A DNA stretch of 64,000 bases from contig NZ_NIVS01000032.1 of NCBI RefSeq assembly GCF_002205165.1, positions 1 to 64,000 on the forward strand, given 5' to 3'. The first letter of the stretch is position 1. Each line of letters begins with the position of its first letter. Of the stretch, positions 50,821 to 62,800 are shown one piece after another. A model generated the notes under the pieces. That model was not told where the DNA came from. It saw nothing but the letters and a program-made list of their open reading frames with translations, and ran no database searches. A program made the position numbers and the translations under genes. Origin of the DNA: Stenotrophomonas maltophilia (GTDB taxonomy: Bacteria > Pseudomonadota > Gammaproteobacteria > Xanthomonadales > Xanthomonadaceae).

Positions 50821-53800
50821 ATGAACCATCGCGACCCCTCGTCCTGCCCGTCTTCCACCGTGCGTAATGCGCAGCTGGGGAACCATCGTTTGCGCCCTGC
50901 CGGGCTGGCCGTGGCCATCGGCTCCGTGCTGGGGCTGGCATTGCCAGGCAGTGTGATCGCCGGCGATGACGGCAGTGCGATGGTCACCGATGGCCGCACC
51001 GACACCCAGGTGGTCCGGCAGGGAAGCGATCCGCGCTGGAGCGTGACCACCCGCACAGTGAAGGGGGCCGCCGGCAACCAGGTCGCGTTCAATTCCTTCC
51101 GTGAATTCGGGGTGGGCGTCGGCCAGACCGTTGATCTAGTGCTGCCCACGCAGGGTCAGCAACAGGTGCACAACCTGGTCAACCTGGTCAGCGACGCGCG
51201 TGCGTACATCAACGGCAACCTCAACAGCGTGCTGGAATCGACCAATGCGGTGGGCGGCAAAGTGTTCTTCGTCGCCCCGGATGGCCTGGTGGTCGGCAAC
51301 GGTGGCGTGCTCAATGTCGGCTCGCTGTCGGTGGCCACCGCCAACCGCGCCACGGCCAGCGACATCCTCAGCGCCGGAGAGAGCCTGGATGCCCTGATGT
51401 ACGGCGCGCTGACGCCGGGACAGCTCACCGACAAGACGGTCGAGCTGCACGGGACAGTGAACGCACGCAACGGTATCCGCGTACAGGCCAGGGCCATTGA
51501 TGTCACCGGCACGCTGTTCGTGCCGGCCGGCCCGCGCGATGTCAATGGCGATCTGCAGGGCATCGGGGCGGCCGTCAATACCGGCGGCTCGCAGCCGCTG
51601 GTACTGGTCAACGAGGGCGGCCGCATTCAACTGCGCGCGGCGGCGATCTCCGATACCGGGCTGGGCGTGCGCAGTGCCGAGGCAACGGTGACGGTGGGCG
51701 GCAACGCACGTCTGGAGGCGGACGATATCGAGTTGACCGCGCTTGCGGTGATCGATTCCGGCTACGACAAGGACGGTGCGGTATTCGACGAGCTCAAGGC
51801 CGACCTCGTCAACAGCGTCACCGATTCCAGCAACCTCAAGGACCTCGGCGACGCGCTGGTGAACCTGGGCGCGGACAAGCTGCTGGGGGAACAGATCTCG
51901 TTCCTGCACGGCTCCACCACGGCGCGGGTGGAAGTGAAGGACAGCGCGGCGCTGACCGCGCGCGATGACATCACGCTGCACGCCAGCACCCGGCAGGCCA
52001 TCGACAATTCCGCCGCCGGAAAGGCGTACGAGAAGGGCGATGTGGTGACCGACGCCAACGGCGACCCGGTGAAGGATGCCAATGGCAACACCATTCCGAA
52101 AAAGCACCTGCTCAGCCTGGGCGCGGCATACGCGCAGATCAACGCCACCACGGAAGCGATCGTGCGCTCGGGCGCAACGCTTGCAGCGGGTGGCGATGTC
52201 GCGGTGAAGGCCGATGCCGATACGACGCTGAAGCTTGCGGCCGAATCGTTTGCGGTGAACAACACGACGGCTGCGTTCACGGCGGCGATCAGCAACGTCA
52301 ACGTTGACACCCGTGCGGTGATTGAAGCCGGTGGGCCAGCGCTCAACGCCGCCAGCGTCAACGTTTCCGCCGTCAACGCGGTCTCCCTGGACACTTCCGC
52401 CACGGCGCGTGCCGACAAGAATGGCGCGGTGGGCCTCGCCGGCGCGATCAGCCTGCAGGATATCGCGGCCGAAGCACGCCTGGACCGTGATACCCGCACC
52501 ACGGCGGGCGATGTCACCGTTCAGGCGGCCAGCATCACGCGCCTCAACAAGACCAGCACGCTGATCACCGGCCCGAAGAGCGAACCGCTGCCGGGCCAGG
52601 AGCAGGTGGAAGCGATCAGCAGCGGCAGCGATGGCCTGATGAGCGTGGCGCAGTCGCTGGCCGGCGCCGGCATTGGCGGCGCCATCGCCAAGCTGAGCGG
52701 CAGCGAGGGCGGCGGCAGCACGCCGCCGGCGACGACCCCGACCACGGCGTCGCCCTTCCGCCTTGGCGGGGCGATCAGCGTCGTCGACGGCGACCATACG
52801 GCCACCGCCAGCATCGGCGCCGGCACCAGGATCGACAGTGCCGGCGCGATCGTGGTCGACAGCCAGGTCACCGACGCACAGATCGGCAACCATGCGATGA
52901 GCAACGTTCTGGCCAAGGGCAAGAGCGCGGATGGCTCGGCGTTCGCGTTGTCCGGGGCGGTCAACATCGCCAACCTCACTCATGAGGCACGGACCCTGGT
53001 GGGCAGTTCGGCCGAGCTGGCGGCGCAACGGATCGGATTGTCGTCGGACGTACGCCTGCCGCGTGATTTCAGTGCGCTCACCGGTGCCGTCCCGGATTTC
53101 AGCAGCTTCGACGCGTTCAAGACGTCGATCTCCGCTGCCAAGGACCTGATCACCGACCCGTCGGAGCTGTTCGCTTCGTACGCGGCGGCGCGGGGCTCGG
53201 CCGAGGAAGTGGCCATCGGGGGCGCGGTCAGCTGGTTCAAGGCCAGCAACAGCGCCCGCACCGATGTCGCCGCTGGCGCGTCGCTGACCACCCGCGACAC
53301 CAGCACCGCGGCGTGGAGCGCCGCGCTGGAGGGTGAGGACCATGCCGGCGCTGCGCGCAGCCGGACGTTTGACGCTACCACCACCGTGCGTGCCAACACC
53401 GATGTCACCGGGCTGCACGCGGCCGGTGATCTTGCGCTGAAGAACCTCAAGGACAGCAACGTCGGCAACGGTGGAACTGCCTTGGGCGGCAGCGTTGGCT
53501 ACGTCGATTATCAGAACACGGCGGCGGCGATCATCCACGATGGCGTCCGCGTCGATGCCGGTGCCGGCAGCCTGGCCGTACAGGCCGACAACAAGGAAAC
53601 CGTGGTGGCGCTGGCGCTGCAGTCAGGCCAGGGCGGCAGCATCGGTGTCAGCGGAACAGCCACCGCACTCGACCTGGACAGCACCACGCTGGCCGGGATC
53701 AGCAACCGTGCCGACATCCGTGCAGCCACGGTTGGCGTGCGTGCCGATGAAGACCTGTTCGTGTGGTCCGTGGCCGGTGCCGTTGCGATGAGCGACAGCG

Positions 53801-56800
53801 TGTCGGTTGGGGCCAGCGTTGCCTACCAGCAGCTGGATACCGACACCCGCGCCTTCATCGGTGCGGTGCCTGCAGCCGTCGCGACCGGCAGCAGCATGGC
53901 ACCGGTAGGCGCGATCACCACGGGGGAGCTGGCAGTCAACGCCAGCAGCGGTGGTCTGGCCGGCGCGGTGGCCGCGGCCGGCGCCGTCGCCAAGAGCTCG
54001 TCGGAACAGTTGAAGAAGGCGCAGGATGAGCTGGCGGCCAAACAGAATGCGGAAAACCCGGGCTTCCTGGATTCGCTCAAGACCCGCGCGCTCGGCAAGG
54101 TGACCGCACTGGAAGGCATGGCGAACAAGGCCGACAGCAACGGCAGCGCCGGGCTGACCGAGTACTTCGACAAAGCCAAGGGCCTGCTCGGTGGCGGGAG
54201 CCCGGCGCCGGGGCAGGGCGCGCAGACCCCGCAACCCAAGTTCGGCATTGCCCTGTCCGGCAGTGCGACGGTGAACCGTGCCCGGCAGAACACCAAGGCC
54301 GACATCAGCTCGGCCGTGATCAAGGACCTCAGTGGTAACGGCGTGAAGCTGGATCTTGCGGCGACCAACGAGACGCTGCTGGTCAGCGTCAGCGGTGCGC
54401 TGTCGGTGGCTGCGGCCGGGTCGGACAACACGCAGGGCAGCGCATCGCTGGCCGGTGGCGTGGCCTACGGTGACATCCAGAACGCGACCACCGCGCAGTT
54501 GCGCGACAGCGCCGTTCACGATGCCGGCACTGTCACGGTGACCGCACGCAACGAAAGCGAACAGGTCAACGTCGGGCTGAGCGTAGGCGTCAATGCCTCT
54601 TCCAACCAGAGCTCGGCCGGTGCCGGCGCGATCTCGGCGACCGTGGCGATGTCCCACAACGACACCGCCGCCAGCATCATCGGGGGCAGCATCAGCGGGA
54701 AGAACGGCGCGGCCGCCAGTGTCGATGTCAAGGCCGTGAACGCCTCCAGGATCGCCAACGGGGGTGGCGCACTGTATGCGGGCGGCAAGGCCGGCCTGGG
54801 GGCGGCAGTGACGTACGCCGAGGTGGGCGACAGCACCCGCGCCTCCATTAGCGGTGCCGATATCGGCGGCGTACAGGATGTGCGCGTGCGTGCGGCCGAT
54901 GCCTCACGGATCGTGGCGGCGGCCGCCAGTGGCGGGGCGTCCACGCGCAACGATGGCGTGGCGATCGCCGGTTCGGTGCTGGTCAACCAGATCGCCAGCC
55001 AGACCACCGCCAGCATCGATGGGGGCACCCGCATCATCGCCAGCGGTGACATCGAAGCCTTCGCCGGGACGGCGACGATCGACGACGTACGTGGGACCGG
55101 CGACGGCTGCGGCTCGGGCTTTGCGGTCGATTACTGTGGCGCCGGGATCGGTCCCATCGAGGTCGACGCCAATGCCGACACCGCGAGCACCGACGATACG
55201 CGGGTGGATGCCGCGGGTCGCAACAATGCCCGCAGCTCGATCATCGCCGTTGCCGGCATGGTCCAGGTGGGAGGCAACAATGCCGGGGTAGCCTTCGCCT
55301 ACAACACCATCAACAACACCCATACCGTGTCGGTCAACGATGCCACGCTGGATGCCGGGCGCATCGCGCTTACCGCCAACGACCAGTCCGACATCCTGGC
55401 AGTGAGTGCCGGCATCGGCGGCAGCACCGGCAATTTCACCGGGGTTGGCAGTGCGTCCTACAACGCCATCGGCAATACCACCTCGGTGCTGGTTGGCCGT
55501 GGCCTGGCCGACGCACAAGGCCAGGTCCCGCGCGATGGCGCACAGCTCAACGCAGGCAGCATCCACCTGGAGGCACGCGATGAAGCCTTCATCGGCTCGC
55601 TGGCCGGTGCGGCAACGCTGGGCTCCAAGGTCGCCGTAGGTGCGGCGTTGACCATCAATGACATCGGCAACACCACGCTGGCGCTGGTCGATGATGCGCA
55701 GCTGACTGCCGGCATCGGCCGGGTCGATGTCGACGCCGCCAACGCCGCCAGGATCCTGTCCGGTGCGGTTGCCGCAGGCGCAGCCAACAATGTCGCCATT
55801 CAAGGCTCGGTGGGCTGGAGCAGGATCGACAACCATGCCGAGGCCGCATTGCGGGACGGCAGCGTGCAGGCAGGCATCGTGCAGGTGGCCGCCAGCAACG
55901 CATCGCGCATCCACACACTGGCTGGTGCGGTCGCCGGCAGTGGCACCGCCGCGATCGGCGCGGCGATCAACGTGGCCACCATCGGCGATACCACGCTGGG
56001 CGAGGTGGATGGAACCGCGCTGGAGGTGAGTACTGCGCTGGATGTCAGTGCGGCGTCGGCCGCCACCACCAAGACACTGGCCATTGCCGGTGCGCTGGGG
56101 GGCACCGCGTCCATTGCCGGCAGCAACACCACCAACCTGATCGACACCATCACCGAGGCCCGCCTGCGGGGTGTCACCGGGCAGGGGAGTGGCATCTCCG
56201 GCGCGGTGTCCGTCAGCGCCGATACCTCGGGTGCGGCCTATTCGTTGGGGGGCGCGCTGTCGGCCGGGGGGACGGCAGGCATCGGCGCAGCCAGCAGCGT
56301 CAACGACATCGGCGGCCGTACCCGTGCCGTGGTGGAGAATGCCACGCTGGGCGGCGCCAGTGCGCTGAGCATCGATGCGGCCAACCGCAGCCTGGTGCGT
56401 ACGGCGGCCGTTTCCGGTGCGGGGGCGGGCACGGCCGCGGTGGCCGGCAGTGTCACCACCAACCTGATCCACTCCGATACCCAGGCCAGCCTGACTGACA
56501 GCAGCCTGCACAACCCGTTGGCTGATGTGAAGGTGAGCGCCCGTGACGAGCGCAGCATCGATTCGCTGGCGGGTGGCGCAGCGGTCGGCGGAAGCGTGGG
56601 CGTGGGCGCGGCAGTGGCCTACAACGATATCGGCGGCAGCACCTCGGCGGTGGTGGCCGGCAGTACGCTGGACCTGGATGTCCGCAATCTGCTGGTGCAG
56701 GCCGATGCCTCCGGAAAGGCCGGCGGTCAGGGCAACCGCATCCGCACCGTGGCCGCTGGCCTGGGCGGCGGCGGCGCGGTCGGTGGCGCAGCCTCGGTGG

Positions 56801-59800
56801 CGGTCAACCGGATGAAGGGCGCCGTCTCGGCACGGATTGAAGCAGGCGCCAATGTCCTGGCACAGGACAACGTTGGCGTTCTCGCCGCGCAGGCGCAGCA
56901 GATTGACGTGTACGCCGGCAGCATCGGCGGGGGCGTCAACGCGGGCATCGGCCTGGGTACCGTCGTCAACCTGGTGGATGGCAGCACCGAGGCGGCGATC
57001 ACCGGTGCCGGAACTGCCGTGACCGCGCTGGGCCAGGGAGATGCGCTGACAGGCGTGGACAGTGGCCGGCGCACAGCGGGCAATACCCACAGCACCCGTA
57101 CCGACGCCGCCGGCATGGATTTCGATACGGTGGACCTGGGCACCGGCCATATCGACGTGCATGGCATCGCGGTCAATGCGGCCACGCGCCAGCAGGTCAG
57201 GACCATCGGCGTCAGTGGCGCGCTCGGTACCACCCCGATCGCCAGTGGTGCGGTGGCGGTGATGGCGGCCGTCAACGACATCGCCGGCAGTACCACCGCG
57301 ATCATCAAGGACGCACGGATCAACCAGCATGGGCTGGGCACCAGCAGCGACCCCGACCAGGACAGCGCAGGTCTCGCCGCAGCGGAGCAGAGCGTGGATG
57401 TGCGCGCCAGCCATCACGTGGCTTCGGCCAATTATGTGGCCGGCATCGCCGCCAGCGCGGGCGTATTCTCGGGCGCAGGAGCGCTCTCGACCAACCTGTT
57501 CGACAGCCATGCCAGCGCCAGCATCGAGGGCGCCACCCTGTCGGCCGCCGACGCGGTCACGGTAGAGGCCAATGGCAGCCAGAACGCGCTGGCGATCGTG
57601 GTCGGCGCGGCTGCAGGGCTGACCGGCGGCGCCGCCACCGGCGTGGTCAACTACTTCACCACCGATACCCGCGCCAGCGTGCTGGGCGGCACCCTGCGGG
57701 CGGGATCACTGGCGGTGAACGCCCATAGCGACAACGCGGCCTCGCTGGTGGGCGGCGCAGGCGCACTGGGGGGTGGGGCGGCCGTGGCCGGCACCGCGCT
57801 GGTCAACATGGGCACCGCGACCACGCTGGCGCAGGTGGGCGACAGTGGGCGCGCGACCAACGTTTTCGTGTCACGCGACTTCGACGTGAACGCGCGCAGC
57901 CGCTCTGATTTCAACGGCGTGGCGGTGAGTGGCGCGGGTGCCGGCGCCGCCGGCATCGCCGGCATGGCACAGGTGCACCTGCTGCAGAACGACACCCGTG
58001 CGCTGGTCACCCAGGCCTCGGTAGATGCCACCGATATGGCGGTGGTGGCCGAAGATATTCTGCGGCTGTCCGCGTACTCCGGTGCGGTGGGCGTGGGCAT
58101 CGCCGGCAGCGGTGTAGGTGCGGGCGCCTCGGTGGCCATTCTTGGCAGCACCGTCAAGGCCACCGTAGAAGACAGCACGCTGTCGACCACGGGCAGCATC
58201 GATGTGAATGCCCTCTCCGATCGCGCGGTGGACATGGTCACCGTGACGGCTGGCGTGGGCGCCACCACCGGCATCGGCGGCGCTGCCGGGCTGCTGCTGG
58301 CCGGCATTGGCGACCGTGGTGACAGTGATACGGAACTGGGCGGCACCTTTGCCAGCCTGAAGCAGCTGGGCAATGGCCAGAAGATCGACGCCGCCGCGCT
58401 GGACGGCACCCTGGGGGCGCAGGACGCCGGCGCGCTGAACAGCCGCGCCCAGGTGGACATCGGCAGTCTGCAGGGTCGTGGGGACCTGGTGAGCGCCAGC
58501 ATCCGTGGCGGCAGCGTGCAGGCACGCGCGCTTGAGGTGAGCGCGCAGACCTTGATGAGCAGCAGCAACAAGGTCGGTGGCCTCGGCGCCGGTGGCCTCG
58601 GCGTGGGCGGCGCATTCGGCATGACCGGCCTGTATGGCAGCACCGAGGCGGTGCTGGCGGCGAACAGCACGCGGGCCGGTTCCATCGCGGTGCTCGCCAG
58701 CGCCGGCGACGGCAGCGCAGGCAAGGCCGCAGGTCTGGACGTCTATGCCGGCGGTGCCGGCCTGGTGGGCGTCGGCGCTGCCATCGGCTTGGCGCGCCTG
58801 GAACAGACGGTATCAGCCACGGTGGCCGGTGACCTGCAGGCAGGCAGCCAGGGCCAGGGTCTTGCGGTCCGTGCCAGCGATGCCAGCACGCTGGATGTGA
58901 CAGCCACCGGCATGGCGGCCGGTGCACTCGCCGCCGGCGCGGTCGTTGCAACCGCGGCACGCAACGCTAATGTCCAGGCGTGGTTGCACAACGACAGTAC
59001 CTTGGCCGGCTTTGGCAACGTGACCTTCGCCGCCAGCTCGCTGGGCGGCGCGCATGCAGGCGCGTGGGGTGCGGCCGGTGGCGTGTTGGCCGGCGTCAGC
59101 GCCGCCGTCGCACTGGCCGACGATGGCTCCGACGTGCGCGCCTGGCTGGGCGAGCGGACACGCGTATCCGGGGTGGGCGGCAGCATTGAGGTGCATGCCG
59201 AGGCCGCCCCCCAGGTCTCGGCCGAGGCCTTCGGTGCTGCACTGGCCGGCGGGCTGGCGGTCGGTGCGGCGGTCGCCGATGCCACCGCCCGTGCCAAGGT
59301 GGACGCCCATGTAGGCGATGGTGCGGTGCTGTCCAACCGCGGTGGGCTGGACATCCTGGCCAGCGTCCACGGCGGGAGCGTGGATGCACGCGCGGTCGCC
59401 GGTTCCGGTGGCCTGTATCTGGCCGGCGCCGGCGCCTTCGCCACCGCTGCCAGCACCAACGCGGTGCAGGCAGCGCTTGGGTCCAACGTGGTGGTGCAGG
59501 GTGAGGCCTATTCCACAAACAACATCATCGACTACGCGCGCGGCGGCACCATCGCGATGCGCGCAGTCAACAACAGCCACCAGCATGCCGATGCCACCGG
59601 ACTGAGCGTGGCGGGCCTGCTGGCCGCTGGCGTCGTCGATGCCAACGCGCGGTCCTCGGCGACCACCGGCGTCACCGTGGGGGCGGGGGGCCTGCTGTAC
59701 GCAGGCAGCACCACACTCGCCGCCAGCGGCAAGGACGAGAATCGCGCCAACGCCACGGCGGGCACCGGCGGGCTCATTGCGGGCAACGCGGCGCTGGCAG

Positions 59801-62800
59801 CGACGCGCACCGACAGCACCACGCAATTGTCCATCGGCCGCAACGCCGTGCTGGATGTCAGCCGCCTTGACGCCCGTGCGCTGCACGACAGCAACTACGC
59901 GGGCAGCGCGAACAGCACCAGTGCAGGCGTGCTCAACGCCAGTGGCGCCAACGTGAACAACCGTGCGGACGCGACCGTCGGGCTGCTGGTGGACGAGGAC
60001 GCCCAGATTGTCTCGGCCGGATCGCTGGTGCTGCGCACCGACAACAACTACACCGGCACGCTGGGCAGCGAGCTTGCCGCCAGCGCGGCCGGCGGCGGTG
60101 TCCTCAGTGGCAGTGCCGCACAGGTGGTCACCCGGCTGGATGGCAGCAGCACCATCGATATCGGCAAGGGCGCCCTGCTGCGCGCCGGCGTCGCACCGAC
60201 GCCGGGCGATGGCGGCGCGCTGGACCTCGTGGCAAACACCCGTGCGAACACCGATGACCGTGCGGGGCTGACCACCGGCGGGGCGATCAATGCCGCCGTG
60301 GTCAAGGCCCGCACCAATGCGGTGCTCGGCAACCGCGTGAACATCGGCGATGACGCGCGCCTGCAGAGCAGCTACATGCTCAACGTCGGCACTTACGCCG
60401 CGACGGACATCGGCGCCACCGCGCTGGTGAACACCTGGGGTGTGCTGGCTGCGGTCGGCATCTCAGACGCGGACGTGGCGCTGGCGATGGACCAGCAGGT
60501 CAATGTCGGCCGCGGCGCGAAGCTGGAATCGCTGCACAACGCCTTCGTCTCCGCCGGCCAGGACGGCATGAATGGCTGGACCTCACGCCTGGCCGCCAAT
60601 GCGGTCTCGCAGGGCTACAGCCGCGGGCTCATCGCGGTGCCGGATTCCTCGGCGTCCTCCACGGTGGACAGCAACGCGAGCACCACTCTGGCCGCGGGCA
60701 GTGAACTGCTCAGTGGCGCATTCGTGTCGCTCGGTGCTTACGGTGAAAATGTCTTCCGCAACGCCGATGGCGCCGCCACCGGCTACCAGTTGGGGTTCAT
60801 TCCGGTCACCGTGCGCGACAGCCGCAGTGGTGGCAGCACCCGCGGTGATGTGCTGATCGATGGCCGCGTCGTCGCCGGGCGCTACAACGTGCTGGATATC
60901 CTGATCGATGCCAATGGCAAGCTGACCAGCACCGGCAGTGGGGGTGATGTGCTGCCGTTCGATACCCAGCGCGAGCTCAGCAGCGCGCTGGAGGCCCGAC
61001 TGAACGCGTCGGGCATCCACGATTTCGATGCGATCTCCGGCAATGCGCTCTATACCCACACCATCGGCGACCTGTATGCGGCCGGCGGCGATGTGATCCT
61101 GTATGGACGCAACATCCTCGGCAGCGGGTCGGTCACCGCCAAGGGCGCGCCGAAGATCACCATCACCAACCGCAGTACCGACAACCTCCTGCTGGCAGGC
61201 GACATCCTGGTACCCGAGTACAGCGGCGGCAACGTGCTGTTCACCGGCAACAGCAACCAGGCCGTGGGCATCGGCGTCAGTCAGAACCCGGGGCAGAGCA
61301 ATGCGCTGGTGAGCATCCGCAACGAGGCGACCAGCGGCACCGCTGCGATCGGTGCGGGCGGACTGATCTCGGTCACGGGCGGCGACCTGGACATGTACAA
61401 CGCGCTCGGCAACATCCAGAGCTGGGGCGAGCAGCTCGCCGAAAGCGTGACGATCAATGCCCCCAACGGGGAGGTTGGCTACAACCTCGGCTCGAAAAAC
61501 TGGTACGGCAATGTGGTGAGCGCGCTGTGGGCACGCCACAGCGTGGCATCGGGCATCACCAATGCCGACGACGCCGCGGCGTACATCGCCAACGCGAAGT
61601 ACGGCGCAGCGGCCGCCGCGGCCGGCATGAGCTTGACCGACTACCTGCTGTACGGCACCGGCAACGACGTCAACAACCCCAGCATCCTTGTGTTTGGTGC
61701 ATGCCGCTATCGCATCGGCGACAAGGACTGCACCGCTTCAGCGCTGGGTGGGCAGTACTACGACGGTGGCGTGGTTTCGCGGTACAGCCACAAGGACACC
61801 AATTACCTGCCAAAGGTGAATGCCCGGAATCTGCGCACCCTGCTTACCACGCAGCCCGACGACGTCAGCAACGCCAGCCTTGGCCAGGTGCCCAGCACGG
61901 GCAGCGGTGTGAACGCCGGCAGTGGCATCAAGATCACGGCCAACTACATCGACGTCAACGTCGCGCTGAAGGCGGGGCGGCCGGTCGACTACTCGGCGAT
62001 TCTGGTCGAAAGCAGCGCGTTGCGCGCCTGGATCGACGGCAAGGACAGCCAGGCCAGCAAGGGCATCTTCGATGTGCCTGCCATGTTCGTGGCGAAGTCC
62101 GGCGCAGATTCTTCCCGCATCGCCCTGAAGTACGATTCGCTCAACCGCCAGTTCATCGTGCCGGACATTTCGGCCAACGGGGGCGGTTCGATCTACCTCG
62201 ATGGCCGCATCGTCAGCACATCCACCGCCGGCTCGCTCAATGTGGTCAGTGGCAAGGGCTCGGTGGTCATCAACAATGGCCTGGCCGATGTGGGCCTGCA
62301 GCTTGGCAACATCCTGGTCGGCAACGGGGCGCCCGGGCAGATCACCATCCGCGACCGTGAGCTCAATACCGCCTCGTGGTATCTGCGCGACGGCAACGGC
62401 AACGTGAAGGGCTATCAGGGCGGTGTGAATGCCCTGAACTGGGATGCCCCGGGGGTATCGGCCCTCAGCAACACGACCGCGTATGACCCGCGCGCCGGCA
62501 TGTTCGCGAGTTGGACACAGACGGCCCGCATCGCGCGCAACATCCAGTCCGATAACGGCGTACTTACTGCCGAGAACTGGCGCTGGGTAGACAGGTACAA
62601 CAACACCGTCTTCAACGGCCAGCAGTGGGAAACCTCCGAGGTCACGTACGGCAACAAGGCAGGCGGCGTGGCGGTATTCGAGTCGCAGCTGACCGGCGAC
62701 TTCGGCAGCTACCTTGATTCACGCGTGAACTACCGCTGCGAGAAGAAGAACCAAAGTGGCTGCCGCTACAACTACGGTTTCCCGGGCAGCAATGAGTTCA

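Noticed and set aside
51136..57510. Two antisense frames of 800 and 868 codons inside the adhesin gene
   Set aside because: They mirror the Ala/Gly/Asn/Thr repeat coding of the adhesin, and the + strand frame is continuous with signal peptide and TPS domain.
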